64,000 nucleotides of DNA from positions 124,001 to 188,000 of the forward strand of contig NZ_JAMZIE010000001.1 in NCBI RefSeq assembly GCF_024178165.1, read 5' to 3'. Position numbers and translations under genes: made by a program. Positions 55,128-63,709 of this stretch are shown here, in pieces. Every line of letters begins with the position of its first letter. Within the stretch, counting starts at the first letter, position 1. The notes beneath the pieces were generated by a model, which made no database searches, was not told the origin of the DNA, and saw only the letters and a list, made by a program, of their open reading frames with translations. The stretch comes from Halohasta salina (GTDB lineage Archaea > Halobacteriota > Halobacteria > Halobacteriales > Haloferacaceae).

Positions 55128-56066
55128 ATGAGTCGACTCGGGACACTACTGCTCACGATTGCCCTCGTCAGCGGACTGGTAGCGGTACCGCTCGGCGTGT
55201 CGGCGACAGTCACCGACAGCGGCGGAGCCAACGCGACCGACCAGGTCGCTCCGGGTGCGCGTCTCGCCGGCGTCGTCGGGGTGCAAGAGGCCGCGGTCGG
55301 CGGCGACCTCTCGGAGCGACGGTACGCAGTACGGCTGGACAACGCCGACACCGACGCCGAGCGGGCCGCCATCGTCGCCGAGCGCCGCACCGAGATCGAG
55401 GGTCGGCTCGTCGACCACCGGGCCGAACTCGCCGAGCTACGGGCCGCCCGCGAGGCGGGCAACATCAGCGAGGGTCGCTACCGGGCACAGGTAGCGACGC
55501 TCGCCGCCGAGACGGCGGCCACCGAACGCGCTGCCGAACGGGCTAACGAGACGGCGGGCCAACTCCCCAGGGCGGTCCTCGCCGAACAGGGCGTCAGCAC
55601 CGACGACCTCGACGCACTCCGGGCTGAGGCGAGGGAGCTCAACGGACCGGAGACGGCCGCCATCGCCCGTGAGATCGGCGGGCCGAACGTCACCACCCCC
55701 GGGGCCGGCCGGGCTGGGGGGCCACCCGAGGAGTCCCCCACCCGCGGGCCGGGAGCTATGCCCGGTGAGGGCGAGACACGCGTCGACGAACGCCCCACGG
55801 ACGACCGCTCCGCCGACCGGGGCAAATCAGCGGAGCCGCCCGGCACCGACCGACCGAGTGACGACCGGGGTACCGATGGGACGGATGGGCGCGACGGGAG
55901 CACCGAGTCGGAAAACGGGCCTAACGGGACGACCGTCCAGGGGGACGGATCCGGTGTAGGGACCGACCGGGGCGGCTCCGACGGAGCGAGCGAGCAGGCT
56001 CCCGACACCGAGCGTGGTCCCGACACCGAGCGTGGTCCCGACACTTACCGGCAGCCGCCACAGTAG
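55128..56066 (+). CDS. Secreted coiled-coil protein with long disordered tail
   Basis: 312 residues. The ATG at 55128 is chosen because TGTATATC (55095-55102) lies 29 bases upstream and a signal peptide starts there (LGTLLLTIALVSGLVAV). Residues ~60-160 form a helical, charged coiled-coil region (DAERAAIVAERRTEIEGRLV, HRAELAELRAAREAGNISEG, AAETAATERAAERANETAG). The last ~120 residues are a low-complexity Pro/Gly/Asp/Arg tail ending in an 18-bp tandem repeat. There is no C-terminal anchor. Similar proteins are found beside the membrane-tethered HTH gene type in haloarchaea, but I cannot name a function. Confidence 0.75.
   Translation: MSRLGTLLLTIALVSGLVAVPLGVSATVTDSGGANATDQVAPGARLAGVVGVQEAAVGGDLSERRYAVRLDNADTDAERAAIVAERRTEIEGRLVDHRAELAELRAAREAGNISEGRYRAQVATLAAETAATERAAERANETAGQLPRAVLAEQGVSTDDLDALRAEARELNGPETAAIAREIGGPNVTTPGAGRAGGPPEESPTRGPGAMPGEGETRVDERPTDDRSADRGKSAEPPGTDRPSDDRGTDGTDGRDGSTESENGPNGTTVQGDGSGVGTDRGGSDGASEQAPDTERGPDTERGPDTYRQPPQ
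56001..56044 (+). repeat. 18-bp tandem repeat at the 3' end of the coiled-coil protein gene
   Basis: CCCGACACCGAGCGTGGT occurs twice exactly, followed by a partial copy, encoding PDTERG repeats. Confidence 0.95.
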
Positions 56067-56202
56067 ACTCCGACCTCCCGGTGGTCGGGCTCGTCACTCT
56101 CCTCCGTCCGTCCACCCACCGTAGCCAGTGGCTCCCCATTCGACGCTAGCTCCTGCAAGAACGGTACGCCCGACAGCGACCGCCACTGGGCGTCGCTGCC
56201 GC

Positions 56203-57162
56203 CTACTCGACCAGTCGACTCACGTCCGACAGCACCGCCGTCGCCGTCTCCGGACCGCCCGCCCCGCGGCCGCTGATATTCAGTCGGCCGGCGTGGGTGG
56301 TCTCCAGTTGGACGATATTCAGCGTTCCTGTGACCGACAGCGGGCCGTCGGCCGGGACGAGCCGCGGGGCGACGCTGACGCCCTCGGGCGTCGACTCGCC
56401 GATCAGCCGGATCGTCCGGCCGTCCTCGGCGGCGAGATCGAGTGCCGTCCCCGGGATATCGGTGATGCCGTCGACGGCGGCATCGTCGAGGGTGAACTCT
56501 TGGTCGCCGTCGGCCAAGACGTTCGAGAGGATGACGAACTTGAGGGCGGCGTCGATCCCCTCGACATCGAAGGTGGGGTCGGCCTCGGCGACGCCGAGAT
56601 CCTGGGCTTCCGCCAGCACGTGTTCGTAGTCGAGTCCCTCGGCGGCCATCCGCGAGAGGATGAAATTAGCGGTGCCGTTGAGGACGCCGCGGGCGGCGGT
56701 GATGTGGTTCGCGCCGAAGTCCTCGATGGTCGACAGAATCGGGATCGCGCCGCCGACGGTTGCCTCGAACCGGATCTCCCCCTCGCTGTCGGCTTCGAGC
56801 TCCCGAAGCTCGCCGTAGCGCTCGGCGACCGGTCCCTTGTTGGCGAGGACGACGTGTTTGTCGCGGTCGAGGCCCTGTTTGACGTGGGAGAAGCCGGGTT
56901 CGGCATCGCCCAGCGTTGTCGGGGTGGCCTCGACCAACACGTCGTATGGCCCCTCGATCGCGTCCGCCGGGTCGGCGTCGCCGACGACGCCCGCGTCGGC
57001 TTTGCGGTCGAGGACCGCTTCGGTGTCGACGCCGTCGGGGTCGACGACCGCCGACGAGGAGTCGGCGACTGCGGTGACGGTGTGGCCGTACTCGGCGGCG
57101 AGTTCGACCACCGAGCGGCCGACCGCGCCAGCGCCCAGAACCGCGAGGCGAGCGCCACTCAT
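56203..57162 (-). CDS. hom: Homoserine dehydrogenase
   Basis: 319 residues. VLGAGAVGRSVVELAAEYG is the NAD(P)-binding loop, HVVLANKGPVAE carries the conserved lysine, and FEATVGGAIPILSTI, GVLNGTANFILSRM and EADPTFDVEGIDAALKF form the catalytic domain. There is no C-terminal ACT domain; instead a separate ACT protein gene lies directly upstream and overlaps by 4 bases. It reduces aspartate semialdehyde to homoserine for threonine and methionine synthesis. Confidence 0.95.
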   Translation of the reverse strand: MSGARLAVLGAGAVGRSVVELAAEYGHTVTAVADSSSAVVDPDGVDTEAVLDRKADAGVVGDADPADAIEGPYDVLVEATPTTLGDAEPGFSHVKQGLDRDKHVVLANKGPVAERYGELRELEADSEGEIRFEATVGGAIPILSTIEDFGANHITAARGVLNGTANFILSRMAAEGLDYEHVLAEAQDLGVAEADPTFDVEGIDAALKFVILSNVLADGDQEFTLDDAAVDGITDIPGTALDLAAEDGRTIRLIGESTPEGVSVAPRLVPADGPLSVTGTLNIVQLETTHAGRLNISGRGAGGPETATAVLSDVSRLVE

Positions 57163-57689
57163 TGGCTCGCCTCCGTGAGCGGTTCGACGACCTGTAGCTC
57201 CTTGTCGGCGGCGATCTCCCGGAGCTTATCTAGCGCCTTGCCGTTGGTTCCCGACCGGGTTTTGAGCCGGAGGCGGGCGCTGGAGGTGTCGTCGCTGCCG
57301 CGTGGTGCCGACAGCGAGAGATCGGTCAGCGAGGCGTCCGCACAGGACTCGACCTGCCGGAGGGTGTCCGAGAGGTCGGTGTCGACCAGATGGCCGACGA
57401 GGATGACGACCAGCTCCTCGTCGTAGCGCTCGGAGCCGGCCTGAATGACATTGACGCCGGCCTCCCGGAGCGACTCGACGATGGTCTCGAAGCGCGCGGG
57501 CGCACACGAGAGGTCGACCTCGACGGGGATGTGGCCCCGCGGGGTGAGGTTGCCACGTTCGTGGTAGATCGACAGCAGGTTGCCGCCGGCCTCCGCGATC
57601 GGCTGTAGGGCCCCGAGCAGTTCGCCGGGCTCGTCGACGAGTTCCAGCCGGACGGTGTAGGTCTGGACCTCGCCGCCGGTGTCGCTCAC
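57159..57689 (-). CDS. ACT-domain amino-acid-binding regulatory protein
   Basis: 176 residues from a GTG start at 57689, chosen because GGAGGTG lies 6-12 bases upstream and the product then starts SDTGGEVQTYTVRLELVDEP; an ATG at 57734 would add 15 unlikely residues. The N-terminal half is an ACT domain (VRLELVDEPGELLGALQPIA, GGNLLSIYHERGNLTPRGHI) and the second half is probably another (EELVVILVGHLVDTDLSDTL). It overlaps hom by 4 bases (ATGA), so it likely senses an amino acid such as threonine and controls homoserine dehydrogenase. That link is inferred from context. Confidence 0.88.
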   Translation of the reverse strand: MSDTGGEVQTYTVRLELVDEPGELLGALQPIAEAGGNLLSIYHERGNLTPRGHIPVEVDLSCAPARFETIVESLREAGVNVIQAGSERYDEELVVILVGHLVDTDLSDTLRQVESCADASLTDLSLSAPRGSDDTSSARLRLKTRSGTNGKALDKLREIAADKELQVVEPLTEASQ

Positions 57690-57854
57690 AGCCCCACCTC
57701 CGCGGGAGGCCGTGTTGTCTCCGACAGACAGCAACTGCTCCGTCGTTCGATGCTGATCCGTCGGACCGCGACTGCCGTTTTCGTCCGCATATACATCGAG
57801 GCTGTTTTTTCAGCAGGTATAAGAGTTCATCGAAGCCGTGGCTCCCAACGCGGA

Positions 57855-57867
57855 GAAAATAAAATCG
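57855..57867 (-). terminator. T-rich terminator candidate after EF-2
   Basis: On the minus strand CGATTTTATTTTC lies 17-29 bases after the fusA stop, typical of archaeal T-rich termination. Confidence 0.45.
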
Positions 57868-57883
57868 GGAGAAGGGGGCCGCC

Positions 57884-60070
57884 TTAGATGTAGTCGACGC
57901 TCGGCGGCAGTTCGAGCTTCATTCCCTTGCGCTCTCGGATCTCCATGATCTGCTCGGTCTGGAGGTTGTCGACGAGCACGCGGAAGCCGGCGTTCTCGGT
58001 GTTCCACGAGGCACGACCCTCGGTTGCCGAGCGGATGTCCGAGGAGAAGCCGATCATCTCTTCGACGGGCGCGATACCCTCGATCACCATGAGGTCACCC
58101 TCCTGGTACATGTCGTCGACGCGGCCGCGTCGACCCTGAATCTCGCCGGAGGCGTTGCCCATGTACTCCGAGGGGACGTCGATCCGGACGTCCTGGATCG
58201 GTTCGAGCAGTCGGACCTCGGCGTCGATCAGCGAGCGGTGGATCGCATCACGGGTCGCGGGGATGACCTGAGCGGGCCCGCGGTGGATGGTGTCCTCGTG
58301 GAGCTTGGCGTCGTGGAGTCGGAACAGCGCACCCTGGACGGGCTCAGCGGCGAGCGGGCCGTCTTCGAGGGCGTCTTCGAGCCCCTCGATCACGAGCTCC
58401 ATCGTCTCGTTGAGGTGCTGGATCCCCTTCGTCTCGTCGAGCAGGATGTTCGTCTTGAACATGTGCTCGACGTTCTGGGAGTCGTCTTTGTCCATGCCGG
58501 CCTCCTGCAGCGCCTCACGGCGCTCCAGTTCGGGCATGTCCATCGACGCCTCACCGAGCTTGATCGCGTCGACGATGTCCTGGCTGAGGGGTTCGGCGGT
58601 GATGTAGAACTTGTTGTGGTTGTTCGGCGAGACGCCCTCGACCTCGCGGGATTTCTCCTGTGGCTGCTCTCGGAAGACGACGATCGGTTCGCCGGTGTGG
58701 ACGTCGATCCCCTGGTTGTCACGGATCCGGTGGGTGATGACTTCGAGGTGGAGCTCGCCCTGCCCGCTGATCAGGTGTTCGCCGGTGTCCTCGTTGATTT
58801 CGACGCGGATGGTCGGGTCTTCCTTGGCGACCTGCTGGAGCGTCTTGATGAGCTTCGGCAGGTCGTCCATCGTCTTCGCCTCGACGGATTTCGTGATGAC
58901 CGGCTCGGAGATGTGCTCGATCGACTCGAACGGCGTCATCTCGATCGACGAGACCGTCGAGCCGGCGATCGCGTCCTTCAGGCCGGTGACCGCGGCGATG
59001 TTGCCGGCGGGTACCTTCTCGACTTCCTCGCGTTCGCCACCCATGAAGATCCCGACCGACTGGATGCGGTTCTTGCCGGCGGTCCCGGAGACGTAGAGTT
59101 CCTGGCCCTTCTCGATCGTCCCGGAGAACAGGCGTCCGGTAGCGATCTCGCCGGCGTGGGGGTCCATCGAGATGTCGGTCGACATGAAGACGACCTCGCC
59201 GTCCTCGTCGACGAGACGCATGCTTTCGGCGACCTCCGACTCGTCGTCGCCACGCCACACCGTCGGGATACGACGGGGCTGGGCGTCGACGGGGTTCGGG
59301 AAGTGCTCGGCGACCATATCGAGGACGACATCCGACAGCGGCGTCCGTTCCTGGAGCTCGTCGCGGCCTTCCTCGCCGCTGCGTTCGAGCTCCATGATGT
59401 CGCCGAAGTCGATGCCGGTCCGCTGCATCGACGGCATCGAGACGCCCCACTTGTAGAGGGCCGACCCGAAGCCGACGGTGCCGTCTTCGACCGAGACGGT
59501 CCAGTCGTAGTCCTTCTCCTCGGTCATCCCGCGGATCAGGTCGTTGACGTCGCTGATGACATCGAGGAGTCGCTTCTGCATCTCCTCGGGTCCTTCCTGC
59601 AGCTCGTTGATGAGACGGTCGACCTTGTTGATGAACAGTGCCGGTTTGACACCCTCGCGGAGTGCCTGTCGGAGCACGGTCTCGGTCTGTGGCATTGCGC
59701 CTTCGACCGCGTCGACAACCACGAGCGCGCCGTCGACGGCGCGCATCGCGCGTGTCACGTCGCCACCGAAGTCGACGTGGCCCGGCGTATCGATGAGGTT
59801 GATGAGGTGGTTGGTGTCCTCGTACTCGTGGGTCATCGAAACGTTTGCCGCGTCGATGGTGATGCCGCGTTCCTGTTCGTCTTCCTTGGTGTCCATCGCG
59901 AGCTGCTGGCCGGCGGTCTCGTTGGAGATCATGCCTGCCCCAGCAAGGAGGTTGTCCGAGAGCGTCGTCTTCCCGTGGTCGACGTGGGCGGCGATGGCGA
60001 TGTTCCGGATGTTCTCCGGCTTGTCCATCAACCGCTCACATTCTTGGACGATCTGTTTTCGTCGGCCCAT
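57884..60070 (-). CDS. fusA: Translation elongation factor EF-2
   Basis: 728 residues from [15 protein letters not shown] at 60070. GTPase motifs [32 protein letters not shown] and [10 protein letters not shown] are present. Domain IV carries [20 protein letters not shown], whose histidine is the site expected to become diphthamide. It drives ribosomal translocation. It lies ~30 kb from rps7, with which it is often clustered in archaea. Confidence 0.98.
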   Translation of the reverse strand: MGRRKQIVQECERLMDKPENIRNIAIAAHVDHGKTTLSDNLLAGAGMISNETAGQQLAMDTKEDEQERGITIDAANVSMTHEYEDTNHLINLIDTPGHVDFGGDVTRAMRAVDGALVVVDAVEGAMPQTETVLRQALREGVKPALFINKVDRLINELQEGPEEMQKRLLDVISDVNDLIRGMTEEKDYDWTVSVEDGTVGFGSALYKWGVSMPSMQRTGIDFGDIMELERSGEEGRDELQERTPLSDVVLDMVAEHFPNPVDAQPRRIPTVWRGDDESEVAESMRLVDEDGEVVFMSTDISMDPHAGEIATGRLFSGTIEKGQELYVSGTAGKNRIQSVGIFMGGEREEVEKVPAGNIAAVTGLKDAIAGSTVSSIEMTPFESIEHISEPVITKSVEAKTMDDLPKLIKTLQQVAKEDPTIRVEINEDTGEHLISGQGELHLEVITHRIRDNQGIDVHTGEPIVVFREQPQEKSREVEGVSPNNHNKFYITAEPLSQDIVDAIKLGEASMDMPELERREALQEAGMDKDDSQNVEHMFKTNILLDETKGIQHLNETMELVIEGLEDALEDGPLAAEPVQGALFRLHDAKLHEDTIHRGPAQVIPATRDAIHRSLIDAEVRLLEPIQDVRIDVPSEYMGNASGEIQGRRGRVDDMYQEGDLMVIEGIAPVEEMIGFSSDIRSATEGRASWNTENAGFRVLVDNLQTEQIMEIRERKGMKLELPPSVDYI

Positions 60071-60189
60071 TATACAGGGTGCTACCGGCAGGAGGGTCAA
60101 AAGGGTAGTGTTTCGGTCCCACCGATTCCATCGGCTCCGACCGCAGCACGCCGGAATCCCGAGGGCTCGGTATGGAACCGTCTGTCACA

Positions 60190-60678
60190 CTACTCGATGG
60201 CGTCTTCGGTCGAGACCGCGGCTTCGAGATCCTCGATCGTCGTCGGGCCGGCGTTGGAGACGATCATGGTGTCGTAGGAGCGGTCGGCCGACACCGATGC
60301 GCCGACACTGATCGAACTGGCGATCCGGCCGGCGTTCTCGCTGCCGACGAAGACGATGCTCGCCCCGCGGTCCCGCGCGAAGTTGCGGATCCGGGTGGCG
60401 ATCGTCCCCGCAGGGGCGTGGCGGCCGACCGAGATGTGGTGGAACGTCGCCTCGGGGGCGATCTCGTCGACCATCGCCCGGATGGCCGAAACGACGGCCT
60501 CGCCGTCGAAGGGGTCGTCGGGACCGAGCCACCCCCGATCGCGGGCGTAGGTGGCGTTGTTCCGCGGGACGACTGAGACTACCTCGACCGACTGATCCAA
60601 CACGGTGTCGAACTGGGCCGCCCGGACGAGGGCGGTCTTCGACAGTTCGCTTCCATCGAAGGGGACGACGAGACTCAT
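60190..60678 (-). CDS. Universal stress protein (UspA family)
   Basis: 162 residues. MSLVVPFDGSELSKTALVRA is the first UspA strand and helix. The C-terminal nucleotide-binding-like G-x(2)-G-type motif is altered (IVFVGSENAGRIASSISVGA, SYDTMIVSNAG), so ATP binding is uncertain. The minus-strand TATA-like AATTTATGAT near 60701-60710 is 28 bases upstream. Exact role unknown. Confidence 0.87.
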   Translation of the reverse strand: MSLVVPFDGSELSKTALVRAAQFDTVLDQSVEVVSVVPRNNATYARDRGWLGPDDPFDGEAVVSAIRAMVDEIAPEATFHHISVGRHAPAGTIATRIRNFARDRGASIVFVGSENAGRIASSISVGASVSADRSYDTMIVSNAGPTTIEDLEAAVSTEDAIE

Positions 60679-60765
60679 TGTCGGTCAAGGGACGTGTAGA
60701 ATCATAAATTACCGCGCTCGCTGCCGGTCGCTCGCGCCCGTCGACGCGTGGTCGCTGGCTGCCAG

Positions 60766-61257
60766 CTACTCGGCGTCGGACTCGGCGTCCTCGTAGCCGC
60801 CGAGGAAGCCGTGGTACGGACAGACGTACTCGTCGCGGACCAGCGTCTCGTCGACGACGGTCAACCCCAGCGAGTCGAGGTCTTCAGTGATCCGGTTGAG
60901 GTCGTCGTGGTCGGTGCCGATGGCGTTGACGTAGACGTTGCGCTCGCCGGTCATCACCTCCCGGACGGCGGTCACGCCGTGGATCTCGCGGGCCCGATCG
61001 GCCAGCGTGTCCCGATCGGGGATCGGCGCGGTACAGATGATCTTGGTGTAGAGCGGATACCCCGCCCGCTCGTAGTCGATATCGAGGTGGTAGCCCCGGA
61101 CGATCCCCCGGTCTTCCAGTTCGGTGAGCCGCGTCCGCACCGTACTCGCCGAGAGATCGAGCCGGTCGGCGATGTCGCTGGAGGAGGTCCGCCGGGCGTC
61201 TTGCTGGAGATAATACAGAATCCCCCTGTCGACGTCGTCCAACTCGCCGTCTTTCAT
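60766..61257 (-). CDS. Lrp/AsnC-family transcription regulator
   Basis: 163 residues from MKDGELDDVDRGILYYLQQD at 61257. Residues ~5-60 are the AsnC-type winged helix (DARRTSSSDIADRLDLSAST, VRTRLTELEDRGIVRGYHLD). The rest is the RAM/effector domain (DYERAGYPLYTKIICTAPIP, GVTAVREVMTGERNVYVNAI). The C-terminus (CPYHGFLGGYEDAESDAE) is acidic. It is divergent from the APC-UspA transporter across 231 bases that hold a TTGAC-5-GTCAA palindrome, so control of that gene and itself is likely. Confidence 0.92.
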   Translation of the reverse strand: MKDGELDDVDRGILYYLQQDARRTSSSDIADRLDLSASTVRTRLTELEDRGIVRGYHLDIDYERAGYPLYTKIICTAPIPDRDTLADRAREIHGVTAVREVMTGERNVYVNAIGTDHDDLNRITEDLDSLGLTVVDETLVRDEYVCPYHGFLGGYEDAESDAE

Positions 61258-61418
61258 CAGTACCGTCGACTGGCTGCCGGTCCCGTATAGCTTTGGCTGT
61301 GCCGCCACCGCTGATCGCCACCGCCGACCGCCACCACCAGTCGCCCCCGCCGGTCGACGCCCGCAAGGCCGACTAACCGACCTAATATAATCAATAGTCT
61401 ATATATGAGGGCCATATT

Positions 61419-61433
61419 TTGACAGGTCGTCAA
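61419..61433. promoter_or_regulatory. Palindrome between the Lrp-type regulator and the APC transporter
   Basis: TTGAC-AGGTC-GTCAA, a 5-bp inverted repeat with 5-base centre in the AT-rich divergent intergenic region. It is a candidate Lrp/AsnC operator. Confidence 0.45.
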
Positions 61434-61488
61434 TTCAGTCGGCCGTTTTATGTTGTTCCGTCATATAGATGTCGACAACACGCACTGC

Positions 61489-63663
61489 ATGAAGGAACTC
61501 GAACGCGACCTCGGGCTGCCGTCGGTGCTTGCGATCAGTATCGGGGCGATGATCGGCAGCGGCATCTTCATTCTACCGGCGCTGGCGCTGGAAATCGCCG
61601 GGCCGGCGGTGATCCTCGCGTATCTGCTGGCCGGGCTGTTGGTGGTGCCGGCGGCGCTGTCGAAATCGGAGATGGCGACCGCGATGCCGGAGGCCGGCGG
61701 CACCTACATCTACATCGAGCGGGGGATGGGCCCGCTGTTGGGGACGATCGCCGGCGTTGGCACGTGGTTCTCGCTTTCGTTCAAGGGAGCGCTCGCGCTC
61801 GTCGGCGGCGTTCCCTACCTGCTGTTGTTGTTCGATCTCCCCCTGAAGCCGGTCGCGTTGGGGCTCGCGGCGCTACTCATCTTGGTGAACGTCTTCGGGG
61901 CCAAACAGACCGGTCGACTCCAGTTAGTGATCGTCGTCGTCATGCTGGCGGCGCTGGGCTGGTTCGCCGCCGGCAGCGCCCCCAGTGTGCAGTCGACCAA
62001 CTACGCGAACTTCTTCGCCGACGGCGTCGGCGGCCTCCTGGCGGCGACGGGCCTCGTGTTCGTCTCGTATGCGGGCGTGACGAAGGTCGCCAGCGTCGCC
62101 GAGGAGGTCGAGGATCCGGGCCGGAACATTCCGCTGGGGATTCTCGGCTCGCTGGCGTTCACAACCGTCCTCTACGTCGCGGTCGTCACCGTGCTGGTCG
62201 GGGTCACCGATCCGGGGAGCGTCGCCGGTTCGCTGACGCCGGTGGCGGTCGCCGCCGAGCAGACCCTCGGGCGGGCGGGTGTCATCGCGGTCATCCTCGC
62301 GGCGATCCTCGCGCTGGTGTCGACCGCTAACGCAGGCATCCTCTCGTCGTCGCGGTACCCGTTTGCGATGAGCCGCGACCAGCTCGCCCCGCCGTCGTTG
62401 TCGACGGTCAGCGAGCGGTTCGGGACACCCGTTGCCTCGATCACGCTGACAGGAGCCGTCCTCTTGGTGTTGATCGCGTTCGTGCCGATCCTCGATATCG
62501 CCAAGCTGGCGAGTGCGTTCCAGATCCTCGTCTTCGGGCTGATCAACGTCGCGTTGATCGCGTTCCGCGAGGGGTCGATGGAGTACGAGCCGGAGTTCAC
62601 CTCGCCGCTGTATCCGTGGATGCAGATCTTCGGCGCGATCACCGGCCTGCTGTTGCTCACACAGATGGGGACGGTCGCGCTGATCGGCGCGGTCGCCATC
62701 ACGGTCGGGAGTGTCATCTGGTACCTCCTTTACGTGCGGCCGCGAGTCAGCCGCGAGGGGGCCGCAAGCGATGCGATCCGTCGACAGGTCGGTGAAGAGG
62801 CCCTCTCGGACGTCGCCGCGCCCGTCGACGGGACCGACGAAATCCTCGTCGCCCTGACCAAAGACGTCGACGAGGCCCGCGAGCGGGCGCTGATCGAACT
62901 CGCCGCCGATACCGTCCGACAGGACAACGGCCGGGTGGTCGTCGTCCGCTTCGAGGAGATCCCCGATCAGGCTCCCCTGACCGAGGCGGCGACGATCCAA
63001 TCGGCGACCGACCGCTCGTTCGAAACGCGGGTCGAAGCCCTCGCCGACGACTGTGGGGTCGACATCGAGGCCGACGAGATCGTGAGCCACGACACCAAAC
63101 ACGCCATCGTCAACCTCGCCGACGACCGTGGTGTCGACACGATCGTCGCCGAACACGAACCGCTCCGGCTCCGCTCGCGGATCGTCGGCGACCCCATCGA
63201 CTGGGTCGTCCGCCACGCCCCCTGTGACGTGCTGTTGGTCGACAATCTCGGCTACGACGCTCCCCGGCGGGTCGTCCTCTCGGGAGACGGCGGCCCCTAC
63301 GTCCCGCTGGCGGTGAGCGTCGGCGAGGCGGTCGCCGCCGCCAACGACGGGGCGATCTCGCTGTGGTATCCCACCGACGGTGAGCGAACCGACCAGTACG
63401 AGCAGACGATGGCGGAGTACGAGGCCGAACTCGGCGAGCTGTTGTCGGTGGCGGTGGCTGCCGAACCGCTCCGCACCGACGGCGGCGACCACGCCCTGCC
63501 GGAACTGTTGGTCCGCCGCGGCCCCGACCATCGCCTGCGGACGGCGCTGTTCGACGACCGGCCGACGCTGCCGAGCCCCGGCTGTACGACCGTCACCGTC
63601 TACCCCCACGAATCGCGCCGCCCGCCGCTGTTCCGCCGACTGCTCGAACGGATCGTCTTCTAG
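61489..63663 (+). CDS. APC-superfamily amino-acid permease fused to UspA domains
   Basis: 724 residues. Residues 1-~415 are a 12-helix APC permease: LPSVLAISIGAMIGSGIFILPALALEIAG is the family's first helix with the GSGIF motif, and EEVEDPGRNIPLGILGSL and SSRYPFAMSRDQLAPP are conserved loops. Residues ~430-570 form one UspA domain (DEILVALTKDVDEARERALI, TIVAEHEPLRLRSRIVGDPI, CDVLLVDNLGY), and ~580-724 a second, less conserved one. The cytoplasmic UspA part probably regulates transport. The ATG at 61489 has CATATAG 24 bases upstream; an earlier start at 61450 is less likely. Confidence 0.92.
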   Translation: MKELERDLGLPSVLAISIGAMIGSGIFILPALALEIAGPAVILAYLLAGLLVVPAALSKSEMATAMPEAGGTYIYIERGMGPLLGTIAGVGTWFSLSFKGALALVGGVPYLLLLFDLPLKPVALGLAALLILVNVFGAKQTGRLQLVIVVVMLAALGWFAAGSAPSVQSTNYANFFADGVGGLLAATGLVFVSYAGVTKVASVAEEVEDPGRNIPLGILGSLAFTTVLYVAVVTVLVGVTDPGSVAGSLTPVAVAAEQTLGRAGVIAVILAAILALVSTANAGILSSSRYPFAMSRDQLAPPSLSTVSERFGTPVASITLTGAVLLVLIAFVPILDIAKLASAFQILVFGLINVALIAFREGSMEYEPEFTSPLYPWMQIFGAITGLLLLTQMGTVALIGAVAITVGSVIWYLLYVRPRVSREGAASDAIRRQVGEEALSDVAAPVDGTDEILVALTKDVDEARERALIELAADTVRQDNGRVVVVRFEEIPDQAPLTEAATIQSATDRSFETRVEALADDCGVDIEADEIVSHDTKHAIVNLADDRGVDTIVAEHEPLRLRSRIVGDPIDWVVRHAPCDVLLVDNLGYDAPRRVVLSGDGGPYVPLAVSVGEAVAAANDGAISLWYPTDGERTDQYEQTMAEYEAELGELLSVAVAAEPLRTDGGDHALPELLVRRGPDHRLRTALFDDRPTLPSPGCTTVTVYPHESRRPPLFRRLLERIVF

Positions 63664-63678
63664 GGGCGCGAAACACCC

Positions 63679-63685
63679 ATATAGC
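63679..63685 (+). promoter_or_regulatory. TATA-like box of the gene at 63710
   Basis: CATATAG centred 28 bases before the ATG at 63710, favouring it over the in-frame ATG at 63695. Confidence 0.5.
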
Positions 63686-63709
63686 GCTCGCCCCATGATA
63701 CAGTCACAC

